A DNA stretch of 64,000 nucleotides from positions 117,475,528 to 117,539,527 of the forward strand of contig NC_079136.1 in NCBI RefSeq assembly GCF_945859705.1, given 5' to 3'. Within the stretch, counting starts at the first letter, position 1; the number at the start of each line of letters is the position of its first letter. The stretch comes from Episyrphus balteatus. Taxonomy: Eukaryota > Arthropoda > Insecta > Diptera > Syrphidae. A program made the translations under genes and the position numbers. Below the pieces are notes generated by a model. The model saw only the letters and a program-made list of their open reading frames with translations, made no database searches and had not been told where the DNA came from. This document shows positions 1-11,384 of this stretch, piece by piece.

Positions 1-177
1 TGATATGATTAAAGAATCTCAATTTTTTCCTTAAATAAATAATAACATTTCATCTTTTAACTTAAATCTTTATTTATGTTCCCAGACACAAAAATTACAT
101 AGACAAAAGCAACGAGTTCAGTCAGTCAGCTATGATAAATTTTGTGTATTCTAAAGTTGTATACACACACTTATACA

Positions 178-1551
178 CAATGCCGTCTTTACCATAAGGG
201 CACACGGGGCCCGTGCCCAGGGCCCCCATTCTCAGGGGGCCCCGAAGGAACGAATATTATATTCTCAAAACATTTTTGTCGGTCAGACCATCTACCAAAA
301 AATTTTAGTTTTTATATGGCAACCAAACAATCAAATACATTTTTTTCTACACCTATACGGAAAATATATGTTTCCAAAAAGAAAACAAAATATGTGGCGT
401 TGTATGCGGAAAAAAATTTAAATCCAAACCACCAGACCCAAATTCAATTTTCAAAAAAAAAAAAATAAGACAATAATATTTTCAAAAAACAAGAAAAATA
501 CCTTTTTTTCCACTGTAGGTAAGATTATTTATTATTTATTAATAAAAACAACGAATTCTTTTCCATTATCTTTTTCCTTAAATAATAATTTTGTTTGAAG
601 TTTGCAAAACTGTCAAATTTGAAGTGCGTGTTAAAATCAGTGTAAAAATATGAGTAGATTCGTATTAAAAGACGAAAAAGAATCAATTCGTCGGCAAAAA
701 ACATCAATACTTTTTCCGTTGGAAAACGTTTGAGAAAAAACTATTGCCGGCTCGTCGACGGTACATCAATGTTTTGGTTCAATGGAAAACGCCATGGTAC
801 AATGGTTTTAATTTGAATTGCGAATTGCTCTCGTATTTAAAGATTGACACATAAAATTCATTAAATAACTTTAAAAAAAATTGTTTTTCAAAAAAAAAAA
901 AATTAATTTTTTTGTTTAATCCAAAATAATTTTTTTTTAAGTTTTCTTAGTTTTAATATCAGTATAAACCTTTTTATGTAAAAATTTTCATTAAAATCGG
1001 TTGTGTCGTTTTCATTAAGAAATCGGTTCTATGGCAAGTAGGTACCGTTAATAACGGTCCAAAAAATATTTTTCTTCTTTCAAAAGTGCGGCCTTATTTG
1101 CGGCAAAACATATTTTTTTTTTAAAGCAAAATCGTTATCCGTTTTTGAGAAAATTGCAATATCTCGAAAACTTTATATTGGAGATATCCGTTGAAAAAGA
1201 GACATTAAAATAAAAAGGCAACAAATAAAAAAAACGGCTCTTGAAAATTACGTAGAAATCGTCTGTACCGAGTTTTTAGCAAATCTATCAATCCGTTTGA
1301 GCTCTTTTTTCCAATTCTTCAAACTGAAACTTATAACGGATACAGGGTACAATTATTGGCAGTGGCAACGATTGATGTCTCGATGCACGTATTATTGGCA
1401 CCCCCTTTACTTTATATGAAACGATATATTGGCACCCCTTTTTAACCATAACCCTTCCCTTTAAGCCAACCATTGTACATATTTTACTTTCCAAAAGGGC
1501 CCCAAAATTCTTGTGTGCCCAAGGGCCCCAGGATAGTTAAAGACGGCCCTG
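178..1551. mobile_element. Non-autonomous hAT-type DNA transposon (1374 bp)
   Basis: The ends are inverted repeats. The left end reads CAATGCCGTCTTTACC, and the right end, reverse complemented, reads CAGGGCCGTCTTTAAC. Both continue into GC-rich GGGCACAC/GGGCCC subterminal sequence that stands out from the AT-rich surroundings. The element is bounded by a perfect 8-bp direct repeat, CTTATACA, at 170-177 and 1552-1559. An 8-bp target duplication with CAG-like ends is the hallmark of the hAT superfamily. No transposase is readable inside, so it would need an enzyme supplied in trans. The interior (about 870-1305) contains a decayed piece of the DINE-like element found elsewhere in the window. 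Boundaries are seen directly; the superfamily is inferred from the duplication length and the ends. Confidence 0.85.
870..1305 (-). repeat. Decayed DINE-like element fragment inside the hAT element
   Basis: Read on the minus strand, this stretch matches the interior of the element at 10646-11384. It contains an AAACGG...GGATTTGCT-like block, then 'GGTACAGACGATTT' (compare 'GGTACAGATGATTT'), then the TACCGTTAATAACGG block shared by many copies. Both element ends are missing. It was either captured by the hAT element or inserted into it. Confidence 0.6.
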
Positions 1552-1559
1552 CTTATACA

Positions 1560-2004
1560 TGTAGATTTTGAGACAAATTATGATGGTGGAGTCCTTTAAA
1601 ATTGTAGAACAATATGTGTTCAGTTTTTTTGTTTTGTATTGTTCGTTCACCCTCCCTGGCACATTAAAAACTTCCGCGGCGGCAATAAAATCTTATGATC
1701 ATGCGATAATCCAAATGAATGCGTTTTAACCTTAAAAAAAAACAACGTTGAATCATAAAACGTCTGTCCAGTGGAACAGTACAACCCGGTTTGATTCTGG
1801 TCAGGAGAATTAAATTTACTTACATCAATTCTTCCCATTATGGTGATAGATTGCGTGCTTGAGGAGCATGCAAACATTTTGTAGTTTTTGTTTACCAATT
1901 CATTTTATCAATTGATTAGCCGGATTCGACTGTTACTTGTAACTAAGCACCACACTTTTTAACATTCGATCGTTCATAAAAAACCACCGACAGTTAAATT
2001 AAAT
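1560..2004. other. Intergenic, no gene seen
   Basis: Ordinary AT-rich sequence with A-runs. No coding or RNA feature could be supported on either strand. Confidence 0.6.
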
Positions 2005-2525
2005 ACCATACATAAGGCATCGCATAGCAATAGATTAGATACCATTTGAGCTAATTTGATATTATTAAAAAAAAAAAAAACATCGCATTGAATTCAATTT
2101 TCTTAAATTCATTTTTGTTTGAAGCCTAAGCCCAATTAAGCCACTTGGTCTACATACCCGAATTATTTTTATCCGGCCATGAGCTTATCCTCTATGAGCT
2201 CGTTTACTTGATTCATAAGACATCGCAAAAAAACATAGAAAAAATTTTCTACACTAATGCTTGCTGCTGAAAGTCTTAGCCCCCTTCAGTCGCTTTATTT
2301 ACATGCACCCACTATGAGCTAATTTATTATTAATCAAGAAAACATCGCAAGAACATAGAATTACATTTTCGTCATTAACCCTTATTGTTGGACATTCTAG
2401 GCCCCATTTAACTACATATTATGTTAAATGTTTTGTTGTTTTATAATTCATAAAAGCACCGAAAAAAACATAGAATTAGATTTTCTAAATTAGCAGCTGT
2501 TGTTTGAAATTTAGGCTAATTTCCA
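2005..2525. repeat. Degenerate ~120-bp tandem repeat, about 4 units
   Basis: A block of the form CATCGCA..AAACATAGAATTA followed by a TTTTCT..AATTA stretch, a 'GTTTGAAA'-like word, a GCCC word and TATGAGCT recurs. The CATCGCA-like anchors fall near 2081, 2221, 2343 and 2457, giving spacings of 140, 122 and 114. The units are strongly diverged, so the array is old. Confidence 0.55.
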
Positions 2526-4324
2526 ACCATTCACAACCATATTTATACCACCATGTTTTCCTCTTAGCTGCGGATATAATCAACCGGTTGCTACTGTAGC
2601 TGCTATATTGTGGTCTCATGATGTCCCTTTTTTATCTGTCTAGTGTCCTTAGTTCAAGATTAAACGATTCACTTAATTTTGATGAAAAAACTTTTATTTG
2701 ACTCATTCAAATGGCTGATGGGTGACGTTGATGTACATCTCCAAACTGTGTCCTACATAATAATAATCTCCAACAAAACACACAACAAGAACAAAGCTGA
2801 ACAATAACTTCAAAAAAAAAAAAGAGAAAAAAACAGTATCCTTAGTCCCCAGGCCAATTAAATAAAATTCATTTTACGCCTTGTGTTTAGAGAGAGAGTG
2901 TCCTTTTTTTTTTTGTTTTTTTTTTTTTCTTTTTAGTAGTAATAATAATCAACAGGATGCAAGCATCACTGAACGACTATGAACGCGCCAATTTTTCATG
3001 TGATTCCACCCTTAAGATTTGTCTGCACACACACAAAATGTCAGTGTGCAAACGGCAAACTCTAGTTTAACAATCATGAATCATCGAAGAAAAACCAAAC
3101 AACAATTTAATGGAAACTGAGAAGAAAAACTATATACACCATAGAGAAAGAGAGATACTAACCAGGAGATATAAACGTGTTTTGTACAATTTCTCTGGAA
3201 AATGGGGGAAGGATGCAATTTTGGTGTTTCATTTGAAACACACTCACTTGATGCACGTTTCGTCATTGCTGTATCTTTACACACGAACATTTCATCCATA
3301 GAAGAGGGAAGACCGAGTCACCTCTCTTTTTCTCTAGAAATCTATGAAACAACTACCATTCATTCCTTGGGTTTTTCCAATCTGGTGCACAATAATGGGT
3401 GGCGTGTATACGACGACTTTATGGTGCCATTTCGGATGTCAATTGTGAATTGTCGTCGACGACGACTTCAACAACGACAACGTCTATACATTCAATTAAT
3501 GCTACACGTGACCCATGCACTTTGCAGAGCAGTTGTTCTTGTTGTATAGAGCGGGTACCTCTCTATAACCAAGCTAAGGAAATCAAAGCTTTCCTTTATG
3601 AACGTTCCCACTGTTTTGTACCTAAATGGCGTCGTCAAGAACGACAATAAAACGTTACAGATCTAGATGGCGGTGATGGTGACGGTAACGGTGGTTTTAG
3701 TTACTTTTAGTCTTTGGTGACGAGACAGGAGTATTGGGTTGCTTGGTGATAATAGTACCTACATGTTGAAGTTGCAGCAAGCAAAAGCACAAAAGAAATC
3801 ATTGCACCTCAACAATACGACATTTGCATTTCTAAATGTTGTTCCTCCGAACTTAAAGTAACTCCGGGAGAAGGAAAGGCGGAACAATGTAATGTGATCA
3901 TGCGGAAGAATCATTTCAACATTGAAAAACTAACAGCGAGAGTTTGTTAGTTTGTTTGTATATTTACACGAGACATTAAAAGAGTAGAAAAGTGTAAAAA
4001 GGGTTTCGAAATGCTAGCAAACAGAAATGGGGAAAATATTGATTTTGTTGACAAAAAAAAAAAAGTTGAGAAACAACGGTTCGAGACTTCGTAGTCTCTA
4101 AATTGTTCATGAATAGTTTTAGAGAATTTCTTTACTTTTGAATTTTTTTAATTGCACAACGAGAATCTCCTAAAATTTTATCGGTGTTCCACTTAATTTT
4201 TCAAACGAAGCTAAATACACTTCTTACGATAATAGAATTCGAATCTTGGGTAGTGTGAAGCAGTGTATAGCGGGAGAGTTATGAGCCCTTCCTTACATCA
4301 AGATCTTAACAGCGCCAAAAAAAA
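2526..4324. other. Intergenic, no gene seen
   Basis: Homopolymer A/T runs (for example 2900-2935) and a patch rich in GAC/GTC triplets at 3448-3486. Short open frames near 3081-3650 overlap on both strands and resemble nothing known. No feature supported. Confidence 0.55.
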
Positions 4325-5252
4325 TAAAATGCACGACTGGGTCGCACGAACTTGCTCTTAGAGTTAAAGTTGCTTAAATTTTTAATACTTTTTATATAGA
4401 AATTTGAAAAAAAAAATAAATTTCGTTTTTTAAAAAAATAAAATAAAATCTGAAATCAAATTGCCCTCCAAAACAAGTATGCAGTTTTGATTGATATATT
4501 AAGATGCATTTTCGGAAAATAAAATTTCAAAATCGTTAGAGCTGTTTTTTAAAAAACTATTTTTTGGAAAAAAAGTTTTAAAATAAAATTGGTATGCCAT
4601 TTTGTAGAAATCACTAATCAACATCTAAAACCGAAATTTCAAAAAAATTCAATGTCCCGTTTTCGAAATTTTGATTTTTCAAAAAAAAATTTTCAAAATT
4701 TTTTTAAAAATCCAAAAATTATTTTTTTGGAAATTTTATTTTTGGTTTATATTTAAATTATATAAATTCTTTTTCACAACAAATTTCGTTGAAATCTTAT
4801 AAGCGCTTTTAGAGATAATCGGATTTGAAAAAAACGGTTCTATGGAAGGTACCGTTAATAATGATTTTCAAAAAAAAAAAATTTCATTAAAAGATAGACC
4901 TTAGCTTAAAACTAACATTTGAATTTTTTAAACAAAATCGTTGGAGCCGTTTTTGAGATATTTCAATTTTACTAAAATCGGTATATGACAAGTACCGTTA
5001 TTTTAGGTCAAAAAAAATTAATTCCAAAAACCCCTCTGGAGAGTCGCCAAATAACGCTATATACCAAGTTTGACATCAATCGGTCCATCCGTTTAGGCTG
5101 TAGCTTCGTTTACAGACTGACAGACAGACGGACTTCCGGGACCCACTATTTTGGCATTCTCTACCATCGTAATGTCATGTAAAAATGTTATCTCAACTTG
5201 TTTTTTTTACGAATGCATAACTTGATATATAGTACCTATATCGCAAGTAAAA
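4325..5252 (-). mobile_element. DINE-like interspersed element, complete copy A
   Basis: In element orientation (minus strand) it starts with TTTTTACTTGCGATATAGG. It then has the ACATTACGATGG...GGGTCCCGGAAGTCC block, a short GTCTGTC microsatellite holding one TCAGTCTG unit, CAGCCTAAACGGATGGACC, several TACCGTTA and AACGGCTCTAACGATTT blocks, and the 3' end GAGCAAGTTCGTGCGACCC + AGTCGTGCATTTTATTTTT. About 0.93 kb, with no coding capacity. The internal microsatellite and end organisation resemble Drosophila DINE-1/mini-me elements. Placement in the Helitron group is inference, since no clear CTRR terminus is seen. Confidence 0.85.
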
Positions 5253-7490
5253 AAAAGAAGAAAAAGATCCTGGATTCAGGAAAACGTGTTGATATCAATA
5301 TGGAATATCCGTTTCTTCTCAAACAGTCAAGACACCCTTAAATCACTGGACTCTGTTTCTACAAATTCAAATATTGCCGGTAACTATTGACTCTATCTCT
5401 TATAGGGATTGCTGTTTTCCTGACAGCCACTTTTACTTTACCCTTCCTAACATATCCGTTTTTAACAAAAGGTTTCTTCTGATTGAATCAAGAATTATCT
5501 TCGCAAAATATTCAAATGTAAATATGAAATTAGCAACATTTTGAGGTTAAATCACCAGAAAAACAATAATTCCACTTCGAAAAACGAAAATATCTGTCAA
5601 TCTAAAAAGTACTTCCAAGTTTTCTGTCCGACCAGTCGTTCTCGAGATATTGAGACCAATGCGTTTTTCAAAATGGCGGACGCCCAACAAGACCAAACAA
5701 TACGCAAACTGAGATTTGTACTTGGGATAAACCCCTCTTCAATACTGCATTCAAACTTAGCTGACGTCATAACTTTTTTCGGATTTTTCCCCATTGACTG
5801 AACTATAGCTTTTATTCTTATTATTTAATAAACATATTTCAGCGCGTTTTTTGTGTATTTGGCTTATTATAAGGTTTGTGTATGATTTATAGAACTGTTT
5901 CATATATAGAATTAAAGGTATAACACATTAAGCTATGTTAAAATTGCAAAAAAAAAGTACATGTCACCACTGAATATTTTGATATTTCGATGTGCCAAAG
6001 GCCTCGCTTAAAAAAATCACCTTTTGAGAAGTAAATACCTAATATGTATTATTTTTTTTAACATAGAAAAAGATTTTTGATACAGATTTATAGACAAGAG
6101 AAATACCTTTCATTTGATACCAATATTAATTTTGTACATCCGTTATTACGCATTCTACGATTAATTGTTCAAAAAAATAGCTGAAATCTTGATTGTGAAA
6201 TCCGAAACTTAAAACTCAAATATCTCCAAAACCCCACTGACAAATTTGAAAATATTTTACCCATGTAATGTGCTTATCGTCACCTTTCATATGACACCAA
6301 TTTCGTTAGTGAACACACTGGGCCCAAGCTTCATAGAAAAATGTGCCATCTCCTTTGTATACTTAGGGAAAATATAAATTGAAGTTGAAACATCGTTGTT
6401 TCAAAGATGAACTACTTTGATTTATGTGACTTTAAGATACGAAACCATCAAAAATTAACCCTTTTTCCACGTTGATTTTAAAAAGTTCATCTTCAACGCA
6501 AAATCATTCCGAATAATAGTTAAATCAATGTGGTTTTCATTGATTTTACGTAGTTTTATGGTGGCTTTTCCCTCAGTGTATCTTTAGAGAATACATTTTT
6601 CATAAAGCCTAGAACGCAACCAAAGAGAAAGGAAAAATGTTCAAGTCTCCATAGTCGACAACGAAAATGCTAACGAAAAAATATCATCGAGTATTCTGTC
6701 AAAGTCAAATAAAAAAATCCAAATTAATTAAAAATCAAGAAAAAACAACAGAAAATAGTTTTTAACACAAGAAATAAATAAGTTAAATGTAAAAAAACAC
6801 TGCTCTTGGAATCAGGAAAAATGCACAGGACAATAAAAAGTAAGTGACAAATGAGTGAAAACTCTCCAATTTTTCGCTAGAGCTGCGTACTGAAAAACGA
6901 AAAGCAAAACGAAATTTTCGTTCAGGATTTCGTTAACGAAATTTTGTATGGAAAATTTCTTTTCTCTTCAGCCGCGTACTAGGCTTTAATGTTAAAAACT
7001 TTTAATAAACAAAGAAATTTGAAAAAAAAAAGGTTTAGGAAGGCTTCTACAAAATTTTGTTGCTCGCTTACGCTCGCATGTAACAATATATAAAAAAAAA
7101 TTTGCTCGGTCTGAGCTAACCCCTCCCGAAATGAAATCCTAGCTACGGCTATGCTGTTCAGTGTGTACTGTTTGTTCATGATGTATTTTCATACCGTATC
7201 AAATGCCCACAAATTATTTATAATTTTAAAATCTATATTCCGGAGAGAAGATTGCGTCTTCGTCATTTTTTTAACAATCCTAAACATAGATGTAATTATG
7301 GTTGCAACGAACCATTTTCTAGATGCATAAAATTTTTCAACACTGTATGTAATGAACTTGATCTTTCTATAAAACAGATGTGAATTTAAAATAAAATTGC
7401 AAAGCATGTTATAAATTAGCTTTAAGTATTTAATTATATTTTTATATCAAAATTGTTATATTAGTAATCTGTAAGATTTATATCCGTAGA
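5253..7490. other. Intergenic, no gene seen
   Basis: AT-rich sequence. It contains words such as ACCTTTCATTTGATACCAA (near 6110) that recur in diverged form near 25565, 33513 and 41029, suggesting old repeat DNA. No gene, RNA or intact mobile element could be delimited. Confidence 0.5.
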
Positions 7491-7492
7491 TG

Positions 7493-7516
7493 AATAAATA
7501 AATAAATAAATAAAAA
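7493..7516. repeat. (AATA)n microsatellite
   Basis: About six uninterrupted 4-bp units. Confidence 0.9.
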
Positions 7517-7532
7517 ACAATTTTAACTTATG

Positions 7533-7551
7533 TTACTCATACGCCCTAGTG
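7533..7551 (-). repeat. Recurrent 19-bp motif, copy 1
   Basis: The reverse complement reads CACTAGGGCGTATGAGTAA, one of seven dispersed copies of the consensus CACTMGGGCGTATGCGTAA. It lies 293 bp upstream of the tRNA-Leu gene at 7845. In tRNA orientation it points the same way as the copy upstream of the second tRNA-Leu. Confidence 0.7.
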
Positions 7552-7844
7552 TCTTTTTTTTTTGCAATTTATGAAATAATAAATAAGACACATTAAAATA
7601 ATAATTAAGAGACATTTAGTACGCAAAAATATTTTCGTTTTTCTCATTTTTTTTTTATAAATATATTTTATATTTTTCATTTCTTTTTTTTTTTTTTCAT
7701 AGAGCTAAAAATAAATTTCTTTATTGAGTGCAATATTTGATTTGCATAATCTAAAATTGACCATTGTCAATAAATTGAAATATTTTAATATAGCAAACCC
7801 CTAATCCCAACCCAAATAAACATCTATCACAACTTCAAATATAT

Positions 7845-7961
7845 GTCAGGATGGCCGAGCGGTCTAAGGCGCCAGACTCAAGAGCAATCTTGCCTATGAA
7901 AATAGGTACCTGAGCGTTCTGGTCCTCTCTGAGGGCGTGGGTTCGAATCCCACTTCTGACA
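7845..7961 (+). tRNA. tRNA-Leu (CAA anticodon), with intron
   Basis: Decodes UUG leucine codons. The acceptor arms GTCAGGA (7845-7851) and TTCTGAC (7954-7960) pair, with discriminator A7961. The anticodon stem is CCAGA/TCTGG with loop CTCAAGT, placing anticodon CAA at 7879-7881. A 34-nt intron (7883-7916) follows the base 3' of the anticodon, the canonical position. The long variable arm (GTCCTCTCTGAGGGC region) marks a type II tRNA, and the T-arm GGGTTCGAATCCC is perfect. A T-run from 7966 fits RNA polymerase III termination. Introns in tRNA-Leu(CAA) are typical of flies. The mature part is identical to the second copy at 46027-46143. Confidence 0.97.
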
Positions 7962-7965
7962 AGAA

Positions 7966-7990
7966 TTTTTTTTTATATTTTTTTTTTTTA
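7966..7990 (+). terminator. RNA polymerase III T-run terminator of tRNA-Leu
   Basis: T-tracts broken by single A's begin five bases after the tRNA discriminator base, as expected for Pol III termination. Confidence 0.75.
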
Positions 7991-8017
7991 TATTCATTGA
8001 GTAATAAAAATTTATTT

Positions 8018-8115
8018 TTATTTGCTGTAGAGCAAGTAATATTAGTTTTGAGTGACAAAAAATACCAGGTTTTCATCCAAATTACCAATGACTCAGATGG
8101 TCAAAAAAAGGAGCA
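8018..8115 (+). repeat. Decayed 5' end of a DINE-like element
   Basis: Contains GCTGTAGAGCAAGTA...TTAGTTTTGAGTGACAAAAAA...AGGTTTTCATCCAAATTACCAATGA, which aligns with the start of the element at 10646-11384 (GCTCTATAGGGCAAGTATTGG...AGGTTTTAATC...CATTACGATGA). The rest of the element is not recognisable. Confidence 0.55.
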
Positions 8116-8194
8116 ATTAAATAAAATCTTGGAAGTCAATTTCGACCCACTTTCAAATTTCGTATCGGACATTAACTTTGTAACAGCTATTATG

Positions 8195-8935
8195 TAGATC
8201 GGATGACAACGCAATATTTTTCCTGTTCGGACCCTGGGGAGGGGATTCGGGGGGTCAAAACACCCCAAATCGATGTTAGCCTACTTCTACTAAATTATCG
8301 TATTAAACTGAAACTTTGTACATTTATAATAGATCAAATGACAACACAAAATTTTGGTGGTCCCAGGGGACGTTGGGGGGTCGAAATACCCCAAATCAAT
8401 TTTAGTCTACTTACAATTATGGCATCGAACTGAAACTTTGTACACATATGTAGTTCAGATGACAACACACTGTTTTGGTGGTCTGGACCTTGGGGAGGGG
8501 CATTGGGGGGTCAAAACACCCCAAATCGATTTTAAACTACTTCTAATTATCGTATCATACCGGAACAATCTACATATAATAGCTCAAACAACAACACAAT
8601 ATTTTGGTGGTCCGGACCCCAGGGGAGGGTTATTGGGTGGTTGAAATACCCCAAATCAATTTTAGCCTACCTACAATAATTATCGCATTGAGCTGAAACC
8701 TTGTACACATATGCAATTTAAATGACAACACAATGTTTTGGTGGTCAGGTCCATGGGGAGGGACATGGGAGTTCAAAATACCCGAAACCAATTTCAGAAT
8801 ACTTCCAATTATCGTATCCAACTGAAACTTTTTACACATTTATGTATTTAAGATAACAACACAGTATTATGGTGGTGCAGGGCAAGGGAGGTGCATTGGG
8901 GGGTCGGAACACCCCAAATCACTTTATGCCTATAT
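8195..8935 (+). repeat. ~130-bp tandem repeat, six units
   Basis: Units begin with GATGACAACACAATATTTTG and continue with GGTGGTCCGGACC, a GGGGAGGG tract, a GGGGGGTC tract and CACCCCAAATC. They then run through TTTTAGCCTACTT, TTATCGTATC and CTGAAACTTTGTACA. Unit starts fall near 8203, 8338, 8459, 8587, 8722 and 8851, spaced 121-135 bp. Units are roughly 75-85% alike by eye. The GGGG/CCCC blocks make it locally GC-rich. No coding sense is conserved between units. Confidence 0.85.
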
Positions 8936-10645
8936 TTTTAGTATGGATAAGGATACAAAAATTATGTTTTACGCACTAAAAACTATAAAGTTATTTAATT
9001 GATATTAATTGCGTGTAGTTACTTTTATGAAGTGTGAACAAAAGCACTTTGAATTAAGAGACTTTTTTTGAAGTCCTTATATAAATCCTATTAAAATTCT
9101 TGAAGCAATTTTTTACTCAATTAAAAGTGAGGACATTTTGTTTAAAATGCACAAACGAAAATTCGAAAAAAGAGGTTGTAAAAGCTGCAAAGCCTTGTTG
9201 CCTCTTAAATTATAATCTGAACACCTTTTTTGTTCTTAAAAAAAAAAAGGAAGAGGAACTTTTAATATGACGTGAACCCTTTAATTCGTTTCACTCAATT
9301 CAAGAAAACTTTTTTTTTTTGTTGAAGATTAATACAGATTGACGACGGCAAAGTTGATAAAATTATATCGCCACTTTATATGATATGTCAGCCTTTAAAT
9401 TCAGAGCTTTATTCTTTTTTAATTACAGACATAAAACAGCCCGAATAAAAATTCTTTATTCTTTAATAATTTTCTGTATGACATACATACAAAAAAAAAA
9501 ACAAAAATTACATGTACACGAATGGCGTATGTTTATATGTTTGAATATTAAAAAAAAGTTTATTCCATCGTCTTTTCATATGAATCCACCAGAGTAAAGT
9601 TAAGAATTTTTTGACAGCTTCAAAAAAAAGAAAAAATAAAAAACAAAGACGGAACAAGTCACACAAACGGAACCAAAGAGTTTTCCGAAAGTGCATTCCC
9701 ATACAAATCTTTATGCTGGAAAAATATGTAGGGATAAAGATATTTGAGCATCACCAAGTTCCTATGTATGAGAGTCAACTATATGTATTATATCACACAC
9801 AACACAGAACTCCCTAGGCTTTCATTTTCTTTTTGAAGAAAAGTCTGAAGAAAGTTTTGTCATTTTGTTCTTTTCTTCATTTTTTTGTTCTTTTTTATTT
9901 AATTTTTTTTGGTAGACAATGATGTATGTCAGAGAGAGAAGAGATCTTATATTTTACTTTAGATACGTTTGAATTCCCAAGACCTCCATCAAAGGGTTCT
10001 TTTTCTATATTTTAATTTATTTTGTTCTGTTATACGAATATAGCAGAAATGTTTAATGTGTGTATGTGATTATGAAAGATTATCAAAAAATGTTCAAGTA
10101 AATACACAAAACAAGAAAAAGAAAAGAAGAAAAAAAAAACGAATAAAAACTTTTGACAAGCCCCTTCTGGTTGCATAATCTTATACAAAAGATGTTTGGG
10201 ACACTTTTGGTCGGATTTTGGAAATTGTTTACAAAGTGACAGTTTGTTTTTGTGAAAGTTTTTTTTAACTTGAAGACGTACAAAATTGTTTCGATTTAAA
10301 TTTTCTCTCAACAATATTTTTTAGTTGTTAGATAAGTGACATGGGTTCACTGAACAATTTTTTAAACAGTTTTTCTTGGCGCCAAAAAATATACCTTTCT
10401 TTCTCACCACTTTTATATAACGCAAACTCACCACTTATCGTGAAACTGTTATACACCAGTGGTGAACAAATCCAATAAGAAAAAAACTGAGCAACTTTTT
10501 GGTTAGGTCAAATTGATACCCCTTCGTGAATTTACTTGTAGGTAGGTAAGTTATCCAAAACTTGAACCTCTTTTTTGACTGATTAAAATTTTTGGGAAAG
10601 GTAAAGGTTAATGCTTTCTATGACGTCGTCGATATTAGTTTTTTT
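8936..10645. other. Intergenic, no gene seen
   Basis: AT-rich with long A and T runs. No coding or RNA feature could be supported. Confidence 0.5.
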
Positions 10646-11384
10646 TTTTTACTTGCTCTATAGGGCAAGTATTGGTTTCGTGTAGAAAAAAAAAATCGAG
10701 GTTTTAATCAAAACCAACATTACGATGATGGAGAAGATCAAAAAAGTGGTTTTCGTCATGCCGTCCGTCGGTCTGTGCGTCTGTGCGTCTGTGCGTCTGT
10801 GCGTCCATCTGTACATCGAGCTAGGGCCTAAACGGGTGGATGGATTTGCTTGAAACTTGGTACAGATGATTTTTACGTAATTCCCTAGGTCCGTTTTTTT
10901 TTTTTTTTTAATATCTCCATTTTAACGCATATCTCCCATATAACGTTTTCGAGGTATTACAAATTTCTCGAAAACGGCTCTAACGATTTCGATCAAATTT
11001 GGTGTGCGGAATACTTTTATTGATTCTAACAAAACTGCGTTTTTAGTTTTTCTCAAAAAATGCCGAGAGCGGAAATATGGCGTTGCCGTTTTTCAAAAAT
11101 TGACATGTTTTTTAAGGTCATATATTTCATCAATGCATAAGTCAATTTTTTCAAAATTTACAGACATCATAGGTATTGAAGTGTAAAATGAAAAAAAAAA
11201 TTAAAAAAAAAAGTTTTTCAAAAAATTTAAAAAAATGAATTTTTTTAACTTTCGAGTTTTTTTTTTGTTTTTATTTTTTTTTCCCCACAAAATCTTAAAT
11301 TTCCAATAGATATTTAAGATAAAGATGCTTTGAACTACAAGAGCAAGTACGTGCGACCCAGTCGTGCATTTTATTTTTTATTTC
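10646..11384 (+). mobile_element. DINE-like interspersed element, copy B (second subfamily)
   Basis: Starts with a T-run and ACTTGCTCTATAGGGCAAGT (10651-10670), a perfect ACTTGC/GCAAGT terminal hairpin. It continues with ATTACGATGATGGAGAA and a microsatellite of four TCTGTGCG 8-mers (about 10770-10803), then GCCTAAACGGGTGGATGG. It ends GAGCAAGTACGTGCGACCC + AGTCGTGCATTTTATTTTT at 11341-11380. It shares both ends with copies A, D, E and K but has its own interior. No coding capacity. Confidence 0.82.

Noticed and set aside
3081..3650. Cluster of overlapping short open frames with GAC/GTC triplets
   Set aside because: Frames overlap on both strands with no similarity to known proteins. The triplet-rich patch explains the openness.
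5541..5801. Open frames on both strands around GTTCTCGAGATATTGAGACC
   Set aside because: Looks like repeat-derived DNA open in both directions. No protein similarity recognised.
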